A program made the position numbers and the translations under genes. Of a stretch of DNA of 64,000 bases, positions 54,201-61,437 are shown in pieces (the first letter of the stretch is position 1; every line of letters starts with the position of its first letter). The stretch lies in the NCBI GenBank assembly GCA_003170275.1, contig PNAM01000110.1, forward strand, positions 62,001 through 126,000, read 5' to 3'. Origin of the DNA: Myxococcales bacterium. GTDB lineage: Bacteria; Myxococcota_A; Polyangia; Palsa-1104. The notes beneath the pieces are model-generated. The model saw nothing but the letters and a program-made list of their open reading frames with translations. It was not told the origin of the DNA and made no database searches.

Positions 54201-56096
54201 ACGCACGATCGCCTGCAGGCTGCGCGTGATCGCCTCCACGTCGCCGGCGGTCGGCCCCTCGAGCTCGAGGAGCAGCGGCGTGTTGTAGACCGCCAGGCCC
54301 GGCTCGAGCGCGTCGACGAACAGCAGGCGCTCCTCGGCCGACGAGCAGATCCCCGACGCGCCGACCGCCTCCGGCGGCGTAGTCGAGGGTGACGCCACGC
54401 CGCCCGCGAGCGCCGCCGCGAGCCCGCGCACCGTCGGTGCCGCCAGGAACGCCGCCAGCGTCACGGTCACGCCGCGCGCCTCCGCCAGGCGCGCGAGCAG
54501 CCGCGCCGCGAGCAGCGAATGCCCGCCCAGCTCGAAGAAATCCTCGTCGGCGCCGACCCGATCGCAGCCGAGCGCCTCGGCAAACCGCTCCGCCAGCCAC
54601 GTCTCGCCGCTGTCCGGCGCGACGTGCGGGCGCCGCCACAGCGCGCGATCGGGCGCCGGCAGCGCCGCGCGATCCACCTTGCCGCTGGTGGTGCGCGGCA
54701 GCGCGTCGAGATAGGCGAACGACGCCGGGATCGCCGCCGCCGGCAGCACCGTCGCCAGGCTGGCGCGCAGCTCGGCCGGCGCCGGCGCGGGCGCCGACAC
54801 CACCACGTACGCGACCAGGCGCTCCCCGTCGGCGACCACCACCGCCTCGCGCACCGGCTCGAGCGCCCCGAGCGCGCGCTCGATCTCGACCGGATCGATG
54901 CGCATCCCGCGCACCTTGAGCTGCCGGTCGGCGCGCCCCACGAAATCCAGCTCGCCGCCCGGAAGCAGGCGCACGCGATCGCCGGTGCGGAACAGCCGGC
55001 CGGGGCCGAACGGATTGGCCACGAAGCGCGCCGCGGTGAGCGCCGGCTGCCCGTGGTAGCCGCGCGCCACGCCGGCCCCGCCCACGTACAGCTCGCCCAC
55101 CTCTCCCTCACCAACCGGAGCGAGCGCGGCGTCGAGCACTCTGGTCTGGACCCCCTCGACCGCGCGGCCGAGGGTCGGGCGCCGCCCCGGCTGGCAGCGC
55201 GCCACCGTCGACCACACCGTCGCTTCGGTCGGACCGTAGTGGTTGAAGAAGGTACGGCCCGGCGCCCACTCTTCGACGATCGCCTGCGGACAGACCTCGC
55301 CCGCGGAGATGAGGATCTTCAGCTCGGGCAGCTCGGCCGCCGGCATCGCCGCGATCGTCGACGGCGGCAGCACGGCGCAATCGATGCGCGCGTGCCGCAG
55401 GAACGCCACCAGCGCGCCACCGACGCGCGCCTCGGAGGGCGGGATGCACAGCGTGCCGCCGAACGCGAGCGCCAGCACCAACTCCGACAGCGACGCGTCG
55501 AAGGTCGGCGGCGCGAACTGCAGCACCCGGCGCGCGCCGTCCGAGCCGGCGGCCACGTTGGCCGCGCGCAACCCGGCCAGCCCGCGGTGCTCGATGGCCA
55601 CGCCCTTCGGCCGTCCCGTCGAGCCCGAGGTATAAAGGATGTAGGCGAGCTGCCCGCCGTCGACCCGCACCGCCGGCGCCGCCGGATCCGCCGCCGCGAT
55701 CGCCGCCGCGTCGCCATCCACCAGCAGCACGCGCCGCCCGGGCGGCAGCGCCGCAGCGTGCCGCTCGTCGGTCACCACCAGCGCCGCCTGGCACTCGTCG
55801 AGCTGCAGCGCGAGCCGCGCGCGCGGATCGTTCACGCCGAGCGGAAGGTACACGCCGCCCGCCTTCCAGATCGCCAGCATCGCGACCACCAGCTCGACAG
55901 ACGGCGCGAGCGCCACCCCCACGACCGACTCGCGCCCGATCCCCCGTTCGACCAGCAGCCGCGCGAGCTGATTCGAACGCGCTTCGAGCCCGGAATAAGC
56001 GAGCGAGCGCCCCTGTCCCTCGACCGCAATCGCATCGGGCGTACGGGTCGCCTGCACCCCCACCTGGTGCGCTAAAGTTCGAGTATCTATGGACAT
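51270..56096 (-). CDS. NRPS-A: initiating two-module non-ribosomal peptide synthetase
   Basis: A 1,608-aa synthetase with order A-PCP-C-A-PCP, so it starts the chain without a condensation domain. Approximate residues: A 1-480, PCP Ser 527, C 570-1010 (HHLVFDG near 712), A 1025-1515, PCP Ser 1557. Both A domains have intact SGSTG, YGPTE/YGPSE and SGK motifs. By eye the codes are DASVIAHVWK for the first and DAHILTHVVK for the second; neither maps clearly to a known amino acid. The C-terminus is short (no docking helix recognised), yet it must hand over to C1 of NRPS-B. The start ATG 56096 lies only 24 bp from the divergent radical SAM gene. Confidence 0.96.
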   Translation of the reverse strand: MSIDTRTLAHQVGVQATRTPDAIAVEGQGRSLAYSGLEARSNQLARLLVERGIGRESVVGVALAPSVELVVAMLAIWKAGGVYLPLGVNDPRARLALQLDECQAALVVTDERHAAALPPGRRVLLVDGDAAAIAAADPAAPAVRVDGGQLAYILYTSGSTGRPKGVAIEHRGLAGLRAANVAAGSDGARRVLQFAPPTFDASLSELVLALAFGGTLCIPPSEARVGGALVAFLRHARIDCAVLPPSTIAAMPAAELPELKILISAGEVCPQAIVEEWAPGRTFFNHYGPTEATVWSTVARCQPGRRPTLGRAVEGVQTRVLDAALAPVGEGEVGELYVGGAGVARGYHGQPALTAARFVANPFGPGRLFRTGDRVRLLPGGELDFVGRADRQLKVRGMRIDPVEIERALGALEPVREAVVVADGERLVAYVVVSAPAPAPAELRASLATVLPAAAIPASFAYLDALPRTTSGKVDRAALPAPDRALWRRPHVAPDSGETWLAERFAEALGCDRVGADEDFFELGGHSLLAARLLARLAEARGVTVTLAAFLAAPTVRGLAAALAGGVASPSTTPPEAVGASGICSSAEERLLFVDALEPGLAVYNTPLLLELEGPTAGDVEAITRSLQAIVRRHAVLRDAYRDDGGAARVVAGPDEPLPVALVDLRGAAAGKLERLVDADVRRPFDVRRAPLVRATLFRLTGEQSALLITLHHLVFDGWSSGVLVGELLALHEAFAAGRIPSLAPLARQYRDHAAAEARWLASPAAEPLADHWRRALAGARAPGLPADRSPPPVRTHPGVRVPVCLDAGLARAIAALAREERATPFVVLLAAFQSLLAGHSGEDEVTVGTPVAGRSRPGLEGLIGCFVNTLALRTSFAGAPTFRALVARAREVTRAALAHQELPFQRVVAALGGRDRSAQEQPLVRAMLALDDTPPPPRASGGLTVRVRKPHNGTAMFDLTLALEQTPNGFDGYLECDLELFDPETAARLAERFVRLLDGALAEPDRPVGELSFSTVAEERLLAAWNDTAHPHALRCVHELFAEQVARTPEAPAVISGCATFTYREIDRRSNQLAHWLRARGVVRAGRVGIAIEESADKAVAVLGVLKAGAACVPLDPSYPRERLEFMQRDAGVAVVLGRESLAEANGAPDGPIDGGATLDDLVYVLYTSGSTGRPKGVALPHRALSNLIVWHVATLPAAQRTLQFSPLAFDASFHEMFAAWAAGGALVIADSRARYDMRLLAQVIDTQQVDKVILPVVVLHQLAETVAGEPGVLGSLREVLATGEQLRITPAVVRLFTRLGECRLHNHYGPSETHVVTAHTLGGAPAAWPALPPIGRPIDNTRLYVVNAAGRLAPVGVAGELLVGGESLARGYVARPALTAARFVPHPFDGEQGGRLYRTGDLVRWRSDGSLDFLGRADGQLKIRGFRVEPGEVEAVLCDHPRVRACTVVVRGDRLVAYVVLQGEAGARELRTFAARRLPDYMIPAAFTTVAELPRTPSGKVDQRALPPPASPDEQTGYVPARNQTEARIAEIWAAQLECERVGALDNFFELGGHSLIATRVMARISKAFGILLSPRELFDRPTVAAISQRIDELLVEESAAGGREP

Positions 56097-56109
56097 CCGG
56101 ATCCATGTC
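56092..56109. promoter_or_regulatory. Short dyad between divergent cluster genes
   Basis: GACAT-N8-ATGTC straddles the 24-bp gap between the NRPS-A and second radical SAM starts. It is a candidate operator for both genes, but arms of five bases are short. The same small gap also contains TATTCT on the minus strand (-10-like). Confidence 0.3.
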
Positions 56110-56120
56110 AGAATAGCACA

Positions 56121-57182
56121 ATGCCCGGTCCCGAACGCCCGGTGAGCCTGCGGCCGCTCCCCTCGGTGGTGCTCTGGGAGGTGACCTACGCGTGTCCGCT
56201 GCGCTGCCCGTTCTGCTACTCCGAATCGGGCCTGCGGCCGTCACGGGCGCTGCCGCTCGAGCAGATGTTGCGGGTCGCCGACCGGCTGCTGACCATCCGG
56301 CCGCGGGTGGTCCACTTGAGTGGTGGCGAGCCGCTGGTGGTCAAGGGCTTGTTCGAGGTGGCCGAGCGGCTGCAGCGCGGCGGCGTGCAGGTGGTGCTCA
56401 CCACCAGCGGCTTCGGGCTCGACGCGGAAGCGGCGCGCGGCATCGGCGCCTCGTGCCACTCGGTGCACGTGAGCATCGACGGCCCCGACGCGGTCCTGCA
56501 CGATCGGCTGCGCGGCCGCGAGGGATCGTTCGCGGCGGCGCTCGACGGGCTCGGCCTGCTCGATCGGCTGTCGCGGGCGCGACGGGAAGCCGGCCAGCCA
56601 AGGGTGCGCTTCGGCATCGACTGCGTGGTGCTGCGCAGCAACTTCGACGCGCTGCCGCGCCTGGTCACCGACGTGGCCGCCCGCTTTCCCGAGCTGGAGT
56701 TCGTCATCTTCAACGGCGTGGTGCCGCAGGGGCTCGCCAGCCGCGCCGGCTACGAGGAGGAGCTGCTCGACGAAGCGCAGATGGCGGCGCTCGACTCGGG
56801 CGAGCTCGAGCGGTCGCTCACACTCCTCGGCGGTGGCCGGCTGGCGGTGTTCACGCGCAACAACTTCGATCTGCAGATGCACCCCGAGACGGTGCGCGAC
56901 GGCACCGCCTGGACGCTCGACCGCATGATCGTCGAGCCCGACGGCGCGGTGCGCGCGATGGAGGTCTACGAAGGCACCGTCGGCAACGTGCTCGACGAGT
57001 CGCTCGACCTCCTGTGGGCCCGCTCGTGCGATCGCCGCCGCGATCCCTTCGTGGCCGAGCAGCTGGCCAAGGTCCACTCGGCGGCGGAGTGGTCGGCGGC
57101 CACGCGCGTCATCGATCGCCGCTTCGCCGTCGACAAAGAGCTGGTGCGGCTGGACAAGCGCCGCCCGTACCGCACGAGCTAG
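56121..57182 (+). CDS. Radical SAM protein with cysteine-less SPASM-like tail
   Basis: A 353-aa radical SAM enzyme. The cluster motif is C25-x3-C29-x2-C32 (TYACPLRCPFCYSESG), followed by HLSGGEPLV (the GGE motif binding SAM) and HVSIDGPDA. The C-terminal part has the SPASM/twitch text TLDRMIVEPDGAVRAMEVYEGTVGNVLDESLDLLW, but with no cysteines, so auxiliary iron-sulfur clusters are probably absent. This resembles PqqE/MoaA-derived enzymes that modify peptides. Placed divergently from NRPS-A and overlapping the MbtH-like gene end by 4 bp; probably a tailoring enzyme. Confidence 0.85.
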   Translation: MPGPERPVSLRPLPSVVLWEVTYACPLRCPFCYSESGLRPSRALPLEQMLRVADRLLTIRPRVVHLSGGEPLVVKGLFEVAERLQRGGVQVVLTTSGFGLDAEAARGIGASCHSVHVSIDGPDAVLHDRLRGREGSFAAALDGLGLLDRLSRARREAGQPRVRFGIDCVVLRSNFDALPRLVTDVAARFPELEFVIFNGVVPQGLASRAGYEEELLDEAQMAALDSGELERSLTLLGGGRLAVFTRNNFDLQMHPETVRDGTAWTLDRMIVEPDGAVRAMEVYEGTVGNVLDESLDLLWARSCDRRRDPFVAEQLAKVHSAAEWSAATRVIDRRFAVDKELVRLDKRRPYRTS

Positions 57183-57397
57183 GGCTTCTCGCCCGCCAAT
57201 CCCTTGCGCAAGCTGAGCGGGCGCATGTCGGTCCACACCTTGTCGATGTGCTCGAGGCAGAGCGTCTTCGAGCCGCGCGTACCGTCGGTGCGCCAGCCGG
57301 CCGGCGGTGCGCTGGAGGCGGGCCAGATCGAGTACTGCTCCTCGTCGTTGATCACCACCTGATACGTGGCGGTGTCTTCGTCGTCGTCCGTTGCCAT
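57179..57397 (-). CDS. MbtH-like protein
   Basis: A 72-aa MbtH-family protein, the small chaperone that binds and activates adenylation domains. The hallmark text is complete: YQVVINDEEQYSIWP, PPAGWRTDG, GSKTLCLEHIDKVWTDMRP, with the invariant tryptophans and VWTDMRP end. It starts 7 bp after the FkbM gene on the same strand and is convergent with the second radical SAM gene. Its presence within a few kb of NRPS-A shows that some A domains here depend on it. Confidence 0.96.
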   Translation of the reverse strand: MATDDDEDTATYQVVINDEEQYSIWPASSAPPAGWRTDGTRGSKTLCLEHIDKVWTDMRPLSLRKGLAGEKP

Positions 57398-57404
57398 TGC
57401 CCGA

Positions 57405-58667
57405 TTATAGCGGACCCTTGCGGAACAGGTGGCGGCCGAGGTGATGGTCGCCGACGTCGACCGCCTGCCGGGTGGATCGGTCGAGCACGAAGCCGGCGCG
57501 GTCGAGGAGCGGCCGGACGCGCTCGACGGTCGCCGGACGGCCTTCGACGATCAGGTGGCGCAGGGTCGGACCGGCCAGCGTCGCGGCGGCGCCGTGGACC
57601 ACGCGCGACTCGATCCCGTCGACGTCGATCTTGAGGTGCGTCGGCGGCCGCACGAAGCTCGCCCCCGCGACGAACGAATCGAGGTCGTAGACCGCGCAGC
57701 CGGTGGCGATCTCCGACGGGCGGTCGCAGTCCATGTCGGGCGAGACCCAGTGCTCCGAGCCGCCGGCGACGAAGCGCGAGGAGTGGAACTTGCCCAGCCC
57801 GGCGCGATCGGAGAGCGCAATCGGGAACGCCGTGCAGCGATCCTGGAACCGGTTGGCGAGCAGGTTGACGCACAGCCGGTGGAAGTTGACCGCGTCCGGC
57901 TCGAACGAGACCACCGTCACCGCCGGTCGCAGCGCCAACGCGAACAGCGTGTACAGCCCGATGTTGGCGCCCACGTCGTACAGGCAGTCCCCGTCGCGCA
58001 GCGTCTCTTCGAGCCACGCTAGCGTCTCCGGCTCCTTGGTCCCGATCGTGGCCGCGCGCCACAGCTCGACGCCGCTCGAGATCATCAGCGTGAACGAAAC
58101 GGCGCCATGGCGGATCACCACCGGCGACTCCACCGACAGCTTCTCTTCGCCATTCACGCGGTCCACCAGCGCAGCGTCGATGGTCTCGAAGGTGAGCGGG
58201 ATGGACGCGGGCGCCGCGCGCAGCCGTTCGTTGAGCTGGTCGACGCCGTGGCCGGTCATCGACGTCAGCTCGCCCTCGGTCAACGCGCCGCTCGCGAGCG
58301 CCGCGACCAGCGCCTCGGCGTGCCACGTGCTCAGCGCGCCGAACGCCAGCCGCTCCTCGAGCGACAGCGCGCGGCCCTCACGCGCCGCCCGCGCCACCGA
58401 CGCCGCGCGCGAGATCGCCGCGCGGGCCTCCCCGATCAGGAAGTCCAGCCCCTTGTCGGAGCCGAGCAGCCAGCTCAACGTCGCCACCCGCCGCTCACCG
58501 GCGAAGCGGCCCTCCTCCGCGATCAGCCGCGCCACCAACCGGCGCTCGTCCGCCGGCAGCCCGGCCAGCCGCGTCAGCCCCCAGTGTCGAAAGTCAGCCT
58601 GCAGCAGCTCGCGCGGCTCGTCGAGCGCAGCCAGGATCGCGTGCAGCGTGTCGTCGGGCAGGGCCAT
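57405..58667 (-). CDS. FkbM-family methyltransferase with an N-terminal helical extension
   Basis: A 420-aa protein. The C-terminal half is a FkbM-type SAM methyltransferase: GDCLYDVGANIGLYTLFAL (motif I), VVSFEPDAVNFHRLCVNL, and THLKIDVDGIESRVVHGA. These usually O-methylate sugars or hydroxyls. The first 190 residues are Ala/Leu/Glu-rich helical and not recognised. An ATG at 58700 would add 11 residues, but the segment between (TATAAT, ATTATAG) is AT-rich and looks like promoter, so ATG 58667 is preferred. It is followed by MbtH in an operon. Confidence 0.82.
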   Translation of the reverse strand: MALPDDTLHAILAALDEPRELLQADFRHWGLTRLAGLPADERRLVARLIAEEGRFAGERRVATLSWLLGSDKGLDFLIGEARAAISRAASVARAAREGRALSLEERLAFGALSTWHAEALVAALASGALTEGELTSMTGHGVDQLNERLRAAPASIPLTFETIDAALVDRVNGEEKLSVESPVVIRHGAVSFTLMISSGVELWRAATIGTKEPETLAWLEETLRDGDCLYDVGANIGLYTLFALALRPAVTVVSFEPDAVNFHRLCVNLLANRFQDRCTAFPIALSDRAGLGKFHSSRFVAGGSEHWVSPDMDCDRPSEIATGCAVYDLDSFVAGASFVRPPTHLKIDVDGIESRVVHGAAATLAGPTLRHLIVEGRPATVERVRPLLDRAGFVLDRSTRQAVDVGDHHLGRHLFRKGPL

Positions 58668-58678
58668 CGAGCCCGTAC

Positions 58679-58684
58679 TATAAT
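58679..58684 (+). promoter_or_regulatory. Perfect TATAAT -10 element
   Basis: TATAAT lies 15 bp before the cupin_8 gene ATG and 12 bp from the FkbM start on the other strand; its surroundings read as ACTATAATCG. A -35 TTGACA match is not seen at 17 bp. Placed for the plus-strand gene, possibly a divergent promoter. Confidence 0.4.
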
Positions 58685-58698
58685 CGCAATCATCAGCC

Positions 58699-59565
58699 AT
58701 GCACCTGCGGACCGTCCACGCACCCACGCCGCGCGAATTCGCCGAGATCTCCGCCGGCCGCCAGCCGGTGGTCCTCACCGGGCTCACCGACTCCTGGCCG
58801 GCGATGACCCACTGGCGCGATCTCGACTACCTGCGCGCGTGCGTCGGCGAGGAAGTGGTGCCCGTCGAGGTGTACCCCGACGGCGACACCGGCCGGCACG
58901 CAAGCTACATCTCGCGCAACATGCGCGTAAACGAGTTCTTCGACGGGATGGCCCCCCACCCCGGCCGACCGGCGCTGTTCCTCATCGTTCCCCTCGCCGG
59001 GCACCTGCCCCGTCTGCTCGACGACATCGTGGCACCTTCGATCTTGCCCAAGGTCACGCGCACCATCTGGCTCTACGGCGACCGCACGTTCTCCAACCTG
59101 CACTTTCATCCGTTCCAGCACTCGCTCGCTTGCCAGGTGGTGGGGCGAAAGCGGTTTGGGCTCTATCCGCCCGAAGAGACGCCCCACCTGTACCCGCGAC
59201 ACTGGCTCTCGAAATGGTACGAGTTCACGCGCATCGAACGCTTCAATCCGGTCGATCTCGATCGCTACCCGCGCGTGCGGCGGGCGCGCGGCGTGGAGGT
59301 GACGCTCGAGCCGGGGATGTCGCTGTTCATTCCCCGCCACTGGTGGCACTGGGTCTCCACCGACGAGGTCGCCTCGCACGTCCTGTACTACTTCGACGCC
59401 ACCGATCCGCTCCGCTGGGTGTGGACCAGCCCCGGGCGGCGCAGCCTGTTCTGGAAAGGGCGTCAACTGGTCGCGCGCGAAGCCACCCGGTGGCGGCGAA
59501 AAATCGAGCGAAGCCTCGGGTTCCGGCCTCCCGCGCCGCCCGCCGGTGACCAACCGAGCCGCTGA
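58699..59565 (+). CDS. Cupin_8/JmjC-like oxygenase with altered iron motif
   Basis: A 288-aa cupin_8 (JmjC-like) protein. The fold markers QPVVLTGLTDSWPAM, WLYGDRTFSNLHFHPFQHSL, VVGRKRFGLYPPEE and MSLFIPRHWWHWV appear in order. In typical members the first iron ligands are HxD followed by another His; here H135-x-H137 with H141 nearby, and the distal H217. Whether it binds Fe(II) and 2-oxoglutarate or has changed chemistry is open. The ATG overlaps the alternative FkbM start on the other strand. Likely a tailoring hydroxylase of the adjacent pathway. Confidence 0.85.
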   Translation: MHLRTVHAPTPREFAEISAGRQPVVLTGLTDSWPAMTHWRDLDYLRACVGEEVVPVEVYPDGDTGRHASYISRNMRVNEFFDGMAPHPGRPALFLIVPLAGHLPRLLDDIVAPSILPKVTRTIWLYGDRTFSNLHFHPFQHSLACQVVGRKRFGLYPPEETPHLYPRHWLSKWYEFTRIERFNPVDLDRYPRVRRARGVEVTLEPGMSLFIPRHWWHWVSTDEVASHVLYYFDATDPLRWVWTSPGRRSLFWKGRQLVAREATRWRRKIERSLGFRPPAPPAGDQPSR

Positions 59566-59576
59566 GGTCTGGGCGC

Positions 59577-60404
59577 TCAGTCGCGCAAGCGGGGATCGTC
59601 GATCGCGCGCAGCGGCCGGTGGTCGCGGCTGACCAGGAACGCGGGGCGCGGCTCGCCGCTCGGACGCGGCAGGTTGCGCGTGTCGTTGTAGGTGGCGATC
59701 AGCACCTTGCGATCGTGCGGCGATCGATTGGGCGGCGACGCGTGCACCAGGTTGGGATGAAACAGCAGCACCGAGCCCTTCGGCCCCGCCACCGACTCGA
59801 CGCCGCGCTCGGCCACCAGCCTCGACAAGACCGGCTCACCGACGGTGTATTTGATGGCGGCGATGAGATCGGCGATCCATGGCGGGCTATCCTGATAGGG
59901 GCCGGCGCGCTCGCGGTCGTTGGGCGCGCTCTCGATCACGCCGAGCTGGTGCGAGCCGGGGATCACCTGCATGGCGCCGTTGTCCTCGGACGCGTCGTCG
60001 AGGAACAGCGCCACGTTGAGGATCCGATCGCCGGGTAGCCCGTCCTCCTCGCGCCAGTAGATGAGGTCCTGGTGCCAGTCCCACCGATCGCCGGTGCGCG
60101 CGCGCTTCGCGTTCACCTTGAGCTGGTAGACGTAGACGTCGTGCGCGAGAAGCTGCGTGGCGGGCGCCAGCAGCGCCGGGTGACAGGTGAGGTTCCAGAA
60201 CAGCTCGTCGGCCAGGTGGCAGCCGTACACCGACCGCACCGTCACCCCGTCGACCTCGAGCACGCGCGAGGGGCCGGCGCCGTCGAAGAGCGGCGGGAGC
60301 GCGGCGTTCAGGCGATCGACCGCGACGCCGGGCATCGCCCCCGGCAACAGCAGGTAGCCGCGCCGATCGTAGGCCTCGAGCTGCGCGGGCGAGAGTGGCC
60401 CCAT
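59577..60404 (-). CDS. PhyH (phytanoyl-CoA dioxygenase)-family hydroxylase
   Basis: A 275-aa Fe(II)/2-oxoglutarate enzyme. The iron ligands are H111-x-D113 (DWHQDLIYWREE) and distal H221 (FHPNLVHASPPN), with a downstream Arg for 2-oxoglutarate (DRKVL). Because the Asp is present it should hydroxylate rather than halogenate (SyrB2-type halogenases have Ala there). The segment VALFLDDASEDNGAMQVIPGSH is the family signature. A role in hydroxylating a peptide residue is suggested only by location next to the NRPS genes. Convergent with the cupin gene, 11 bp apart. Confidence 0.88.
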   Translation of the reverse strand: MGPLSPAQLEAYDRRGYLLLPGAMPGVAVDRLNAALPPLFDGAGPSRVLEVDGVTVRSVYGCHLADELFWNLTCHPALLAPATQLLAHDVYVYQLKVNAKRARTGDRWDWHQDLIYWREEDGLPGDRILNVALFLDDASEDNGAMQVIPGSHQLGVIESAPNDRERAGPYQDSPPWIADLIAAIKYTVGEPVLSRLVAERGVESVAGPKGSVLLFHPNLVHASPPNRSPHDRKVLIATYNDTRNLPRPSGEPRPAFLVSRDHRPLRAIDDPRLRD

Positions 60405-60408
60405 CCCT

Positions 60409-60420
60409 CATGCTAGCATG
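60409..60420. promoter_or_regulatory. 12-bp palindrome between divergent genes
   Basis: CATGCTAGCATG is perfectly self-complementary and fills most of the 21-bp gap between the PhyH and aldo/keto reductase starts. Its two ATGs (one per strand) are also potential starts in other frames. Operator or chance. Confidence 0.35.
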
Positions 60421-60425
60421 GCGAC

Positions 60426-61265
60426 ATGCTGCGAATCGGCGGCGACCTCGAGGTCCGCCGGATCGGCTTCGGCGCGGCGCGCATCACCGGGCCCGGCTGC
60501 TGGGGACCGCCCGCCGATCGTGCCGGTGCGGTGAGCCTGCTGCGCCGCGCCGTCGAGCTGGGCGCCGACTTCTTCGACACCGCCGACGTATACGGCACGG
60601 GGGCGAGCGAGGAGCTGATCCGCGAAGCGCTCCATCCCTACCCGGGCCTGGTGATCGCCACCAAGGGCGGGCTCACGCGCAGCGCCGCGCAACCCGACGT
60701 GTGGCGGCTCGACGGGCGGCCCGAGCAGCTCAAGCGCGCCGTCGAGGGCAGCCTGCGCCGCCTGGGCGTCGAGCGAATCGATCTTTATCAACTGCATCGC
60801 GTCGACCCGCGCGTGCCGCTCGAGGATCAGGTGGGCGCGCTGGCCGAGCTGCAGGCGGCGGGCGCCATCCGCCACCTCGGGCTGTCCGAGGTCGGTGTCG
60901 CCGAGCTCGAACGGGCCGCGCGCCTCATCCGCGTGGCGGCAGTGCACAACCTCTATCACCTGCTCGACCGCTCGAGCGAAGACGTGCTGGCGTGGTGCCA
61001 GGCGCGCGCCATCCCGTTCATTTCCTGGTACCCGCTGGCGTCGGGCACGCTGACCCGGCCGGGCGGCGCCCTCGACGCGCTGGCGGCGCGCACCGGCTCG
61101 ACCGCCGCGCAGCTCGCGCTCGCCTGGCTGTTGCGCCGCTCGCCGGTGATGCTGCCGATTCCGGGAACGTCGTCGGCCGCGCACCTCGAGGAGAACCTGG
61201 CCGCCGCGGGTCTCACGCTCAGCGACGACGACTACGCCGTGATGAACGCGATATCTCCGTCCTGA
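60426..61265 (+). CDS. Aldo/keto reductase
   Basis: A 279-aa NADP(H)-dependent AKR. The catalytic tetrad is D51 (ADFFDTADVYG), Y56, K80 (VIATKGG) and H124 (LYQLHRVDP). The cofactor loop IPGTSSAAHLEENL near 240-255 is intact. It is closest in style to the YajO/Tas-like general reductases. Function in the neighbourhood unknown. The gene start is only 21 bp from the PhyH gene; the 3' end is followed by remnants of other genes. Confidence 0.9.
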   Translation: MLRIGGDLEVRRIGFGAARITGPGCWGPPADRAGAVSLLRRAVELGADFFDTADVYGTGASEELIREALHPYPGLVIATKGGLTRSAAQPDVWRLDGRPEQLKRAVEGSLRRLGVERIDLYQLHRVDPRVPLEDQVGALAELQAAGAIRHLGLSEVGVAELERAARLIRVAAVHNLYHLLDRSSEDVLAWCQARAIPFISWYPLASGTLTRPGGALDALAARTGSTAAQLALAWLLRRSPVMLPIPGTSSAAHLEENLAAAGLTLSDDDYAVMNAISPS

Positions 61266-61292
61266 TCGCGAGCTGGTAGAGCCCGAAGCCAA

Positions 61293-61437
61293 TCAGCAGC
61301 ATGCCGAGCGGCCATCGAGCAGCGCAAGAATGACCGGGCCGCAGTCGAAGTAGATCCGCCCGCCGCCCACCTTGCGCCCCTCTGCGCCGAGGAGCTGCGC
61401 GTAGAACGCCAGCGCCCGATCATTGGCCTCACCTTCG
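61293..61437 (-). pseudogene. Glyoxalase/VOC-family relic
   Basis: A 46-codon open stretch reads GEANDRALAFYAQLLGAEGR, then KVGGGRIYFDCGPVILALLDG, closely resembling a glyoxalase (vicinal oxygen chelate) core. It lacks a start, both ends and the metal ligands. The next minus-strand frame holds a hydrophobic tail (about 61255-61302, WPLGMLLIGFGLYQLAIRTE) that looks like the end of a small membrane protein. Together they indicate decayed debris in the 163 bp between the reductase and the glycosyltransferase. Confidence 0.55.

Noticed and set aside
51270..56096. Possible epimerisation or dual C/E domain in NRPS-A
   Set aside because: No second HHxxxxxGD motif near the N-terminus of any C domain and no E-domain signature; all residues may be L unless epimerised elsewhere.
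59029..59055. TGGCAC...TTGCCC resembling sigma-54 promoter inside the cupin gene
   Set aside because: Spacing between blocks is eight rather than about five bases and it lies in mid-gene.
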